Both the position numbers and the translations under genes were made by a program. A stretch of DNA of 64,000 nucleotides, taken from Mesorhizobium amorphae (GTDB lineage Bacteria > Pseudomonadota > Alphaproteobacteria > Rhizobiales > Rhizobiaceae). The notes under the pieces were generated by a model. The model worked only from the letters and a program-made list of their open reading frames with translations, had not been told where the DNA came from and made no database searches. Location: the NCBI GenBank assembly GCA_003240775.1, contig QFNI01000003.1, positions 84,530-148,529 on the forward strand. The letters run 5' to 3'. Of this stretch, positions 23,739 to 33,747 are shown piece after piece (position 1 is the first letter of the stretch; the number at the start of each line of letters is the position of its first letter).

Positions 23739-26092
23739 CAGAAGCGCTGCGTGATGCCGAGCTTGAAGGTGCGGCCGGGCGCGGTCTGAAGCTCGATCGG
23801 GTTGACGTTGGCGACCGCCGAGGTGACCGTCTGCGAATAGCCCGAAAGCGTGTTGGGGAAGTAGCGCTTGTCGAAGATATTCTGCACGCCGGCATCCAGC
23901 TCGAAGCCCTTGCCCGGCTTCCAGTGGACGAAGGCGTCGAACACGGCATAGCCGTCGGGCTTGAAGGCGTCGGGGTCGGCGCGGCGCGTGACACCCGAAG
24001 CGAAGGTGCCGATCACTTCCGTTTCGAGGTTCCAGTCTGGCAGGAGGTAGCGCAGCCCGAGCACGGCGGTGAAGGGCACGGCGCCGTCGAAGGCCGTCTC
24101 CTCGGCATCCGCCGTCAGCCGCTGGGTGCCGCGCTGGTAAGACAGCGAGGCCGTGCCGACGAGGTTTCGCCAGAGCTCGGCCTCGGCGGATGCCTCGATG
24201 CCCCAGAGCTTCACGTCCGACACGTTGTCGGAGGTGACGGTGTTCGGGTCGGCGGGGTTCACGGTAACGAGGCCGCGGATGAAGTTCTCGTAGTCGGCGT
24301 AGAAGACGCCTGCGGAAAAGTAGGCCGTGTTCCACTCTCCCCGCACGCCCGCCTCGTAGGAACGCACGGATTCGGGCTTGAGGTTCGGGTTGGGGATCAC
24401 GTTGACGGGTGGAAACGAGAACGGGTCCTGCACCGACACGAAGAGCTGCTGGGAGGTCGGGACCTTGAAGCCCTCGCCATAGGAGCCGTAGAGCGAATAG
24501 GTCTCGTCGAGCTTGAAGACGGCGCCGAGCTTCTTGGTGATCTTGTCTTGCGAGACCACGCCGGGCTCGAAGCCGGGCAGGCCGACATAATCCTCGTCGG
24601 CCGTGGGATCGAGCCGGTAGGTGGAATAGCGCAGGCCGGGCGTCAGCGTCAGGCGCTCGTCGAAGAGCTTGATCTCGTCCTGGACGAAGACATCGGCGCG
24701 GCGCGTCTCGACCTGGGGGAAGTTGAAGCCCTGGTTGCCGACAACCGTGGTCGCGCCCGTGTCCGAGCGGAAGGTGGTGTTGACGCCGTCATATTCCGTG
24801 TTCGTCCAGTCTCCGTCGAAGCCGTAGATCAGCGTGTGGGACGAGGCCGCGAGATCGAACGAGGACTGCGCCACCACGTCGAGCTCGGTGAAGGTCTCGC
24901 CGTAGTCGCGCAGCTGCTCCACGATCTGGGTGCGGGGGCGGGCGACGCGGCTGTAGAAGCGCTCCTGGCGGGACTCGGTCAGCCGCCGCTGCGGCGAGTG
25001 GGAAAGGCTCCACTTCACGCTGTCGAGCCAGGGCTGGCTGACGGTCCACTCGTGCTCGAAAGAAGCGCGGGTGCGCGTCATGTCGAGATCGCGCTGCCAG
25101 TCCTCGTTGGTGTAGAAGAAGGCGCTGCCGGCCGTGCTGTTGGCGCTGAAGTCGAAGACCTGGTCCACCGTCGAGTTGCGGTCGAAGAACTCGCCTGTCG
25201 CCTTGAACTTGTGCTCCTGCGTGGGTGTCCAGACGATCTTGAAGAGCCCGTTATAGGCGTCGGTATCGCTGGGATAGAGGACGTTGCAGGGCAGGATCGC
25301 GATGCGCGGGCAGCCATAGATGCCGCCATCGGCGCGGGCGCGGCCGAGTTCCGGCTCGGACGCACCGAGATAGCCGAGCGAGGCGAGCATCTGGATGTCG
25401 CCGTGCTCGACTGCGCCCGTGACCTGGCTGCGCCAGGACTGGTCGAAGCTGTCATAGGCGCCGCGCACCTCGACCGCCCAGGGCTTGCCGGCATCGGCCA
25501 GCAGGTCCTCGGGATCGCGGGTGCGGAAATTGACGACGCCGCCCAGCGCGTCCGAGCCCCACAGCACGGAATTGGGGCCGCGCACCACCTCCACGGCCTT
25601 GAGGTTGAAGGGGTCCACGAAATCGCGCGACCCGTCGGTGGTGATCTCCTGGACGCGCGAGCCGTCAACCAGGATCTGCACCCGGTTGCCGGAAACGCCG
25701 CGCACCTGGAAGCCGGTCAGCTGGCCGAACGGGTTTGCGCCGGAGGTCTGGCGGGGAACGGAAACGCCCGGTGTGTAGCGCACGAGGTCCTGGATGTCGC
25801 GCGCCACGCGCTCTTCGATCTCTTTTTTGGTGATCACGTCCACCGTCTGCGGCACGTCGAGCACCGAGCGCTCGTCGCGGGTGGCGGTGACCGTGATCTC
25901 GCCGAGCACCGCTTCCTCCTCGGTCGAGAGGAGGCGCTCCTGCTCGGGCGCCTGCGCATGGGCCGTGCCGGCCTGAAGCAGGAGCATGGCCGCGGCCAGG
26001 CCCTGCCACCCCTGCACTTTCCACCTTCCGTCGCGAACCGCGCCCGGTTCGCGACGGTTCTGCGGTGAGACCGCGTCCGATGCTTCGCTCAT
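23738..26092 (-). CDS. TonB-dependent receptor, heme/hemoglobin-receptor type
   Basis: Outer-membrane receptor of 784 residues. A signal sequence with an unusual 30-residue N-terminal extension is followed by a TonB-box-like EITVTATRDERSVLDVPQTVDVIT and a plug domain (IQDLVRYTPGVSVPR, VRGVSGNRVQILVDGSRVQE, VEVVRGPNSVLWGSDALGGVVNFRTRDP). The beta-barrel ends in the canonical aromatic FKLGITQRF. The plug is of the hemoglobin/heme receptor class (HmuR/ShuA type). The start has a strong AGGGGG site. It is coupled to an SbmA-type ABC gene and a ChuX-like gene and diverges from an ABC exporter across a 270-base AT-richer gap. Substrate heme is likely but not proven. Confidence 0.85.
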   Translation of the reverse strand: MSEASDAVSPQNRREPGAVRDGRWKVQGWQGLAAAMLLLQAGTAHAQAPEQERLLSTEEEAVLGEITVTATRDERSVLDVPQTVDVITKKEIEERVARDIQDLVRYTPGVSVPRQTSGANPFGQLTGFQVRGVSGNRVQILVDGSRVQEITTDGSRDFVDPFNLKAVEVVRGPNSVLWGSDALGGVVNFRTRDPEDLLADAGKPWAVEVRGAYDSFDQSWRSQVTGAVEHGDIQMLASLGYLGASEPELGRARADGGIYGCPRIAILPCNVLYPSDTDAYNGLFKIVWTPTQEHKFKATGEFFDRNSTVDQVFDFSANSTAGSAFFYTNEDWQRDLDMTRTRASFEHEWTVSQPWLDSVKWSLSHSPQRRLTESRQERFYSRVARPRTQIVEQLRDYGETFTELDVVAQSSFDLAASSHTLIYGFDGDWTNTEYDGVNTTFRSDTGATTVVGNQGFNFPQVETRRADVFVQDEIKLFDERLTLTPGLRYSTYRLDPTADEDYVGLPGFEPGVVSQDKITKKLGAVFKLDETYSLYGSYGEGFKVPTSQQLFVSVQDPFSFPPVNVIPNPNLKPESVRSYEAGVRGEWNTAYFSAGVFYADYENFIRGLVTVNPADPNTVTSDNVSDVKLWGIEASAEAELWRNLVGTASLSYQRGTQRLTADAEETAFDGAVPFTAVLGLRYLLPDWNLETEVIGTFASGVTRRADPDAFKPDGYAVFDAFVHWKPGKGFELDAGVQNIFDKRYFPNTLSGYSQTVTSAVANVNPIELQTAPGRTFKLGITQRF

Positions 26093-26228
26093 TCCATCCC
26101 CCCTGATGTTTCGACCCCTCCCCTTCAGGCACAGGCGTGCGCCATCGCCCGGCGGGATGCCGGTCGCGCGGTGCTGGAGAAGTGGATCAAACCCCTATGG
26201 GCACACGAAAATCAAAGCTGATAAAAAG

Positions 26229-26250
26229 AGTCAACTATTATTTCTTGACT
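26229..26250. promoter_or_regulatory. inverted repeat in the receptor/exporter divergent promoter
   Basis: AGTCAA and TTGACT arms separated by 10 AT-rich bases lie in the only AT-rich stretch of this neighbourhood, between the TonB receptor and the ABC exporter. Each arm doubles as a possible -35 hexamer (TTGACT) for the divergent transcripts. An iron-responsive repressor site (Fur, Irr or RirA type) would be expected here, but the sequence is not a clear match to any of those consensuses. Confidence 0.4.
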
Positions 26251-26362
26251 GAGGGACTCAAGTTTTAGGCCGAGCCCCTCCCGGCGATGAAGGGGGTGCA
26301 ATCCCGAGGCCTATCGCTTAGCGACAGCCCTTCGCCCGCCCCACGCTCGCCCGATTGCGCCC

Positions 26363-28219
<1,857 letters not shown>

Positions 28220-28222
<3 letters not shown>

Positions 28223-28270
28223 GCATTTCCGGATGCAAGACCGCTTCGCAGCTTTTTCTGGAAATGCTCA
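28220..28270. repeat. dispersed hairpin repeat, copy 1 (shared stop codons)
   Basis: An imperfect palindrome with outer arms TGAGCATTTCC and GGAAATGCTCA and an inner degenerate GCAAGA...CTTTTTC part. The outermost bases are the TGA stop of the exporter on the plus strand and the TGA stop of the ureohydrolase on the minus strand. It therefore sits exactly at the junction of two convergent genes and probably acts as a bidirectional terminator. Further copies are at 29221, 47116 and 47177. Confidence 0.8.
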
Positions 28271-29179
28271 GTCCTGGCGGACGATCGCGCCGATCGCGTT
28301 GACCAGGATGCGTGCTGCCGTGAGGGCCGACAGGCCGCCGGGGTCGGCTGTGGGCAGGAGTTCCACGAGGTCCATGCCGACGATGCGCCCGCGTTTCGCG
28401 GCACCCGCGACGAGATCGATCACCTGGGTGTAGGTGAGCCCGCCCGGCGTCCGCGCGGCCACGCCGGGCATGACGCTCGGGTCGAGCCCGTCGCAGTCGA
28501 GCGTGACCACGATCCGCGCGCCTTCGGGGATCTGTTCGAGCGCTGCAGTTATGCCCCGCTCGTGGATGGTGCGGGCCGTCACGATCCGGCTGCCGTAGCT
28601 TTTCGCCGCCTCGACTTCTGCCCGGCGCGCGCTGCCGACGCTGCGGATGCCGACCTGCACGAGACCCACCACATGCGCCATCTCGCTCGCGCGCCGCATC
28701 GGGCTGGAATAGCCGAGCGGCTCGCCGTCCACCGTTTCGCGCCAGTCGATATGGGCGTCGACCTGGAGCACCCAGACCGGTTCCTCCCCGGCAAAGGCGG
28801 CGAAGAAGGGGATCGGCACAGAATCGTCCCCCCCGATCATGATGGGCACCGCACCTTGGGCCAGGATCGCGCGGGTCTGTTGCGTGATCCGCTCGCGGTT
28901 GCCCGCATTGTCGCCCATCGCGCTTGGGACATCGCCCGCGTCGAAGCAGGAGACCGGCCCCTCGTCGAACAAGGGACCACCGAGATCGAAGTCCCAGTTG
29001 CCCACCAGCCCCGCATCCGCTTGCGACGCCTGCCGGATGGCTTGGGCGGCAAGCGCGTAGCCGCTGCTGTCGCGCCCCGGATAGGTCGTCCCGTGCCCCG
29101 CGCCGAAGATCACCACGCGAGCGCCTTGCGTGGATTCGAGGTAGCGGGGAAGGTTCAGGAACGTCTCGGGGGATGCCAT
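28268..29179 (-). CDS. ureohydrolase (arginase/agmatinase family)
   Basis: A 303-residue metal-dependent hydrolase that would release urea from a guanidino compound such as agmatine. Family motifs are visible in order: IMIGGDDSVPIPFF, LQVDAHIDWRE and TLDCDGLDPSVMPGV. The first motif normally reads GGDHS, where the His binds manganese; here it is Asp, so the metal site or substrate may differ from classical agmatinase. The next gene on this strand downstream is none (convergent exporter). Upstream, a hairpin repeat separates it from metI. Confidence 0.82.
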   Translation of the reverse strand: MASPETFLNLPRYLESTQGARVVIFGAGHGTTYPGRDSSGYALAAQAIRQASQADAGLVGNWDFDLGGPLFDEGPVSCFDAGDVPSAMGDNAGNRERITQQTRAILAQGAVPIMIGGDDSVPIPFFAAFAGEEPVWVLQVDAHIDWRETVDGEPLGYSSPMRRASEMAHVVGLVQVGIRSVGSARRAEVEAAKSYGSRIVTARTIHERGITAALEQIPEGARIVVTLDCDGLDPSVMPGVAARTPGGLTYTQVIDLVAGAAKRGRIVGMDLVELLPTADPGGLSALTAARILVNAIGAIVRQD

Positions 29180-29220
29180 CGTGGCTCGGGCCTCGCGGGT
29201 TGGTGGCGAAAGGCCAGTCT

Positions 29221-29270
29221 AGAGCATTTCCGGACGCAAAACCGCTTCGCACTTTTGCTGGAAAGGCTCT
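29221..29270. repeat. dispersed hairpin repeat, copy 2
   Basis: Outer arms AGAGCATTTCC and GGAAAGGCTCT (one mismatch) and inner arms GCAAAA and TTTTGC around CCGCTTCGCAC. It lies between metI and the ureohydrolase gene, both on the minus strand, and could end the metQNI transcript. Confidence 0.8.
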
Positions 29271-29303
29271 GGCGCATTTCCGCAGGAAAGGCCGAACGAG
29301 CCC

Positions 29304-29957
29304 TCAGCGATGGTCGAGCCGGGCGACCAGGCGGTCGCCGGCCCACTGGATCAGGCAGACCATGACGATCAGAACCGCGACCACGGCGATCATCACGCCC
29401 GTCTCGAAGCGCTGGTAGCCGTAGCGGATGGCGAGGTCGCCCAGACCGCCCGCGCCGATGGCGCCGGCCATGGCGGACGCGCCGACCAGGGTCACGAGCG
29501 TGACGGTGAAGCCTGCCACGAGGCCGGGCATGGCTTCGGGCACGAGCACCTCGCGCACCACGGTCCAGCGGCTGCCGCCCATGGCGCGCGCGGCCTCGAT
29601 CAGCCCGCGATCCACCTCGCGCAGCGAAACCTCCGCGATCCGCGCGTAGTAGGGCGTGGCGGCGATGGCGAGCGGCACGATGGCCGCCCATGTGCCGATC
29701 GAGGTGCCGACGATCAGCCGGGTCACGGGGATCAGCGCGACGAGCAGGATGATGAAGGGCACAGAGCGGAAGCCGTTGACCACCGCCCCCAGGATCCGGT
29801 TGAGCCAGGGGCTGGGCGCGATGCCGCCGCGGTCGGTGGCGACCAGCAGGAGCCCAAGCGGCAGGCCGGCGACCAGCGAGATCAGGCCGGACGCCGCCGT
29901 CATCAGCAGCGTTTCCCAGGTGGAGCGCAAAAGAAGCTCAAGCATCACGGGCGACAT
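29304..29957 (-). CDS. metI: methionine ABC transporter permease MetI
   Basis: A 217-residue inner-membrane permease with about five helices. It matches E. coli MetI along its length, for example FRSVPFIILLVALIPVTRLIVGTSIG, GLIEAARAMGGSRWTVVREVLVPEAMPG (the ATPase-contact loop) and VGASAMAGAIGAGGLGDLAIRYGY. ATG 29957 (MSPVMLELLLRSTWETL) fits the family start; it overlaps the end of metN by 20 bases, and ATG 29945 is an alternative. Together with MetN and MetQ it imports L- and D-methionine. Confidence 0.93.
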   Translation of the reverse strand: MSPVMLELLLRSTWETLLMTAASGLISLVAGLPLGLLLVATDRGGIAPSPWLNRILGAVVNGFRSVPFIILLVALIPVTRLIVGTSIGTWAAIVPLAIAATPYYARIAEVSLREVDRGLIEAARAMGGSRWTVVREVLVPEAMPGLVAGFTVTLVTLVGASAMAGAIGAGGLGDLAIRYGYQRFETGVMIAVVAVLIVMVCLIQWAGDRLVARLDHR

Positions 29958-30996
29958 GGCCGATCCCTTCCACGCGCGCGCCGCGCTCTTCGAGATGCGT
30001 TCTCGCCCGCGCCGCAGCCTCGGCGGGAACCGCGAGAAACAGCGTGCCCACAGGCTCCCCGCCCACATGGTCGATGCCGCCATGCAGCAGGCGGAAGGCG
30101 CCGAGGCCCGCAAAAAGGGTTCCCCGCGCGGCATCCCCGGCGACATCGACCCGCAGCAATGCGTCGCCCTCGCTCACCAATCGCTCGCGCAGCACAGGGG
30201 GCAGTTCCGGCCGGATCGATTGCAGAAGGCGGCGCGTGACGGGCGCCTGCGGCTCGGCGAAGACCTGCCAGACCGGCCCTTCCTCGACGATGCGCCCGCT
30301 TTCGATCACCGCGACCCGGTCGGCCACCGCGCGCACCACCTCCATCTCGTGGGTGATCAGAAGCACGGAAAGCCCGAGCCTGCGGTTGATGTCGCGCAGA
30401 AGCGCGAGGATCGACTGGGTGGTCTCGGGGTCGAGCGCGGATGTCGCCTCGTCCGACAAAAGAAGGGCCGGCCGCGCGGCAAGCGCGCGCGCGATGCCCA
30501 CGCGCTGCTTCTGGCCGCCCGAAAGCTGGGCCGGAAAGTGCCGGGCCTTGTCGGCCAAGCCCACGAGGTCGAGGAGTTCTGCCACGCGCTCCTCGCGCGC
30601 GGCACTTGGATGGCCCGCGATCTTGAGCGGCAGGGCCACGTTTTCAGCCACCGTCTTGGCGGACATGAGGTTGAAGTGCTGGAACACCATGCCGATGCGC
30701 CGCCGCAGGGGCTGGAGCGCGCGTTCACCCAGCGCACTGATCTCGCGGCCTTCCACCAAGACCCGGCCGGAGTCGGGCCGCTCCAAACCGTTGAGGCAGC
30801 GGATCAGCGTCGATTTGCCCGCGCCCGAGCGGCCGATCAGGCCCAGGACCTCGCCCTTGCGCAGCGTGAGCGACACCCCGTCGAGCGCCGGGGTCTCGCC
30901 GAAGCGGCGCCTGACGTCGATCAGCTGGGCCACCGGCTCCGCCTGAGCGGGGCTCGGGGGCTTTTCGAGCGCGCTTCTGGGAACGTGCTGGTTCAT
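29938..30996 (-). CDS. metN: methionine ABC transporter ATP-binding protein MetN
   Basis: A 352-residue ATPase with Walker A GRSGAGKST, signature LSGGQKQRVGIARAL, Walker B LLLSDEATSALDPE and H-loop ITHEMEV. The C-terminal ~100 residues after RRLLQSIRPELPP correspond to the NIL domain that binds methionine and inhibits transport when the cell is replete. A proline-rich N-terminal extension precedes the ATPase fold. It lies between metQ and metI; a strong hairpin occupies the metQ-metN gap. Confidence 0.93.
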   Translation of the reverse strand: MNQHVPRSALEKPPSPAQAEPVAQLIDVRRRFGETPALDGVSLTLRKGEVLGLIGRSGAGKSTLIRCLNGLERPDSGRVLVEGREISALGERALQPLRRRIGMVFQHFNLMSAKTVAENVALPLKIAGHPSAAREERVAELLDLVGLADKARHFPAQLSGGQKQRVGIARALAARPALLLSDEATSALDPETTQSILALLRDINRRLGLSVLLITHEMEVVRAVADRVAVIESGRIVEEGPVWQVFAEPQAPVTRRLLQSIRPELPPVLRERLVSEGDALLRVDVAGDAARGTLFAGLGAFRLLHGGIDHVGGEPVGTLFLAVPAEAAARARTHLEERGARVEGIGHVARDA

Positions 30997-31017
30997 GGTG
31001 CTTCCGGGATGCGGCGA

Positions 31018-31049
31018 GGCCCGCGCGGGAAACGATCCCCGCGCGGGCC
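31018..31049 (-). terminator. intercistronic hairpin between metQ and metN
   Basis: A perfect 12-bp stem, GGCCCGCGCGGG and CCCGCGCGGGCC, with an 8-base loop directly downstream of the binding-protein gene. There is no T-tract. Like the ehuB-ehuC hairpin it probably lowers read-through or stabilises the metQ message. Confidence 0.55.
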
Positions 31050-31073
31050 GTGATGGGGAAGGGGTGGAAGGGA

Positions 31074-31919
31074 TCAGTAGGCGCTGATGCCCGTGCCCTT
31101 GTAGACGCGCTCGAACTCAGCCCTGACGGTCTCGTTCTGGTAGCTTTCCACCAGGGTCTTCACCCAGGGCTCGTTCTCGGTTCCCGCCTTCACCGCGATG
31201 AAGTTGCGGTAGGGGTTGTCCTCCTTGGGCTCCTGGGCGATGCGGTTCTCGGCCGAGAGGCCGCTCTTCAGCGCCCAGTCGGTGTTGACCACGGCCGCAT
31301 CGAGATCGTCCACCGAGCGGCCGACGATGCCGGCATCGAGTTCCTTGATCTCGAGGTTCTTGGGGTTCTCGGCGACATCGGCCACGGTCGCCAGGATGCC
31401 CACGCCGTCCTTCAGCTTGATCAGGCCCTGGCTTTCGAGCACGCGCAGCGCGCGGCCTTCGTTGGACGGGTCGTTGGGAACGCCGACCACAGCACCTTCG
31501 GGCAGGCTCGCCACATCCGCGTGCTTCTTGGAATAGAGGCCGATCGGCCACAGGCCGGTATAGCCCACGGGCACGATCTTGTAGCCCTGCGTCTTGATCT
31601 GGTTGTCGAGATAGGGCTGGTGCTGGAAGGCGTTGGCGTCGATCTCGCCACGCTCCAGCGCCTCGTTGGGCTGGGTGTAGTCGTTGAACACCACGGTCTC
31701 GATGTTCAGGCCCTTTTCGGCCGCCTGCGCCTTGACCACGCGCCAGACGTCCTCGTCCTCGCCGCTGATGATGCCGACCTTGATCGCCTTGTCCTGCGCG
31801 TGAGCGGGTGCGAGCGCTGCCAGCCCGCCGAGCGCGAGGGCTCCCACGACGAGGAGGGAAAGCGCGCCGCGCCGCGTGACGGCGGACAGGGCGGTGGAGT
31901 GGGTGAGTGCGTCGCTCAT
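31074..31919 (-). CDS. metQ: methionine-binding protein MetQ
   Basis: A 281-residue NlpA/MetQ-family binding protein. The leader TRRGALSLLVVGALALGGLAALAPAHAQ is a signal peptide with an arginine pair rather than a lipobox, so it is probably periplasmic, not a lipoprotein. The mature part KVGIISGEDEDVWRVVKAQAAEKGLNIE and the EIDANAFQHQPYLDNQ segment (methionine-contacting region) are diagnostic. It is the first gene of metQNI. I found no recognisable SAM riboswitch in the 233 bases upstream, which contain only repeated GCGATTTTC words. Confidence 0.92.
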   Translation of the reverse strand: MSDALTHSTALSAVTRRGALSLLVVGALALGGLAALAPAHAQDKAIKVGIISGEDEDVWRVVKAQAAEKGLNIETVVFNDYTQPNEALERGEIDANAFQHQPYLDNQIKTQGYKIVPVGYTGLWPIGLYSKKHADVASLPEGAVVGVPNDPSNEGRALRVLESQGLIKLKDGVGILATVADVAENPKNLEIKELDAGIVGRSVDDLDAAVVNTDWALKSGLSAENRIAQEPKEDNPYRNFIAVKAGTENEPWVKTLVESYQNETVRAEFERVYKGTGISAY

Positions 31920-32152
31920 GGTGCGTTCCTGCGCTGGGTGCCGATCCCGACCGACACGGCAGCGAGCCGCTCGATCCTGGGGCAATCATCGCGAAAACCG
32001 CGCCGTGGAGGAAAACCGCTCTTGGCGATTTTCTTGCGCTCATGGGAAAATTCGGCCGGCTCGGGGCGATTTTCCGCCGGGATTTTTCCCCAAGCGGCCG
32101 GGACCGGCCTCGCAACGCAAAAAACGACCATGCGGGCGAAGGCGCCCGCTCC

Positions 32153-32704
32153 TCACATCGCGGAGCGGATGTCGCGCATCAATTCATCGAAGGGCTTGCC
32201 CGAGAACTGGTGGCCGAAGCCGTCGACCTCCCGGAAGGTCGCGCCGGGCAGCTTCTCGCGGTATTGCGCCATGTTGCCGAAGCCCACGAACTCGTCGTCG
32301 CGGCTGTGGAAGAAGGTGAGCGGCACGGCGGGCAGCCTGCTTGCTAGATCGAGGGGCAGGGCGAAGTCGTCCTTGCCGAACTCGCCGTCCACCAGCTTGT
32401 AGGGCGTGCCCGCGAGAAAGACCGCGCGGGGCCTGGCGGCTGTTCCCCCTTCCGCCAGGAGCTTGAGCAGAGCCGCCCCGCCCAGCGAGTGGGTGACGAC
32501 GATGCCGCCCTCGACGAGATCGTCCAGCGCAGCGGAAAGCACCGGTTTCGCCTTGTTCCAGTCGACCTCTTCCAGCCCCGCCACGAACGGGTAGGCAACC
32601 GTCTTGGCCGGGAAGGCTTGCTCGATCTGCTTCTTGAGAAGCTCGTCCTCCGCGTGGGCGCCCTCGCCCGCGCCTTGGATGAACAGGATGTCGGCCTTGG
32701 GCAT
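32153..32704 (-). CDS. small alpha/beta hydrolase (RBBP9/YdeN-like)
   Basis: A 183-residue cytosolic hydrolase-fold protein. It has the opening strand ADILFIQGAGEGAHAED, a nucleophile elbow VVTHSLGGAALLK (Ser near residue 75), an acidic residue in FHSRDDEFV and a catalytic His in GFGHQF. The length and pattern fit the RBBP9/YdeN serine hydrolases, whose bacterial substrates are mostly unknown. ATG 32704 (MPKADILF) is chosen; the longer frame lacks hydrolase similarity. It is divergent from the diguanylate cyclase gene. Confidence 0.75.
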   Translation of the reverse strand: MPKADILFIQGAGEGAHAEDELLKKQIEQAFPAKTVAYPFVAGLEEVDWNKAKPVLSAALDDLVEGGIVVTHSLGGAALLKLLAEGGTAARPRAVFLAGTPYKLVDGEFGKDDFALPLDLASRLPAVPLTFFHSRDDEFVGFGNMAQYREKLPGATFREVDGFGHQFSGKPFDELMRDIRSAM

Positions 32705-32865
32705 GGATCGCGCGCTCCGTTGCAGCGCAAGCGAAACGTGGCATTGCGCGGATTGTTCAAAGATGCCGAAATACGCGCGCCCGCCGCTCACCATATCTTC
32801 ACCCGGCCGATGATAGCCGTCGAAACGACAGTCTGCCCCCCGCCCAGCCATCAAGACCGTCCGCG

Positions 32866-33671
32866 ATGCTGATCTTTCCGGTTCTCGATCTTCTCGCCGC
32901 CGGCATCGGGTCAGCTGCCGCGATCATTCTGCTCGATGTCGCCAAGCTCGCGCCCTCGCCCGGTCTTCGCCGCGGATGGCTCGCCTTGTGCGGCCTGCTG
33001 TGCGTCTGCGTCCTGCTTGCCGCCGCCCATGGGGTGCTGCTGTTCAACCGCACGGCCGAGCTGTCGGACATGATCAGCACGGCGGTGTTTCTTGCCGGCT
33101 CGTCCTATGTGCTCGCCATCACCTGGCTGACGCGCCGCACGGCGCGCGAGCTGCTCAAGATGAACGGCCTGGCGAGAGCCGCCTACACGGATTCCCTGAC
33201 CGGGGTCGGCAACCGGCGCCGTTTCATGGAAAGCCTGGAAAGCCAGATCGCCGCCGCACGCGCGAGCGGGGGTCGCTGCATGCGCTTGCGCTCGACATCG
33301 ACCATTTCAAGCGGGTCAACGACACCCACGGCCACGCCGCGGGAGACCGGGTGCTGGTCGAGGTAGCCAGCCTGATCGAACGGAGCATCGGGGGCGGGGA
33401 CAGCGTGTGCCGGATGGGCGGCGAGGAGTTCAGCGTCATTCTTCCGCGGCACGATGACCTTTCCGCGGCACGGCTCGCCGAGCGTCTGCGGGCGGGCGTG
33501 GAGAGCCTGGGCATCGATGCCGGCTCGGGCCGCGAGATCACGGTCACGATCAGCCTCGGCCTGGCGGCGTGGCGGCACGGCGAAACGCCCGCCGATCTCC
33601 AGCGCCGCGCCGACGAGGCGCTCTACGCCGCCAAGCGCAGCGGCAGGAACCAGATGCGCTTCGCCGCCTGA
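32866..33671 (+). pseudogene. diguanylate cyclase, frameshifted in a G run
   Basis: A membrane-bound GGDEF protein read in two frames. Frame one (from ATG 32866) gives about three membrane helices and the start of the GGDEF domain, DSLTGVGNRRRF. It then loses homology at the G run 33268-33272, and the -1 frame continues perfectly with ALDIDHFKRVNDTHGHAAGDRV, RMGGEEFSVIL and ITVTISLGLA to a stop at 33671. One extra G would restore a 268-residue protein. The active-site GGEEF is intact, but the inhibitory I-site RxxD is GxxD. Either a recent inactivating indel, a sequencing error or slippage. Confidence 0.8.
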
Positions 33672-33747
33672 AGCGGGCTTTTGGGCTTGCCCCGAGCCCC
33701 TTCGTCGCCCAAACCGGGCGCGGGCTTGAAGGAAAGGGAGGGCTGCG

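Noticed and set aside
31920..32152. Possible SAM riboswitch upstream of metQ
   Set aside because: I found no SAM-I or SAM-II core; only repeated GCGATTTTC words without a consistent fold.
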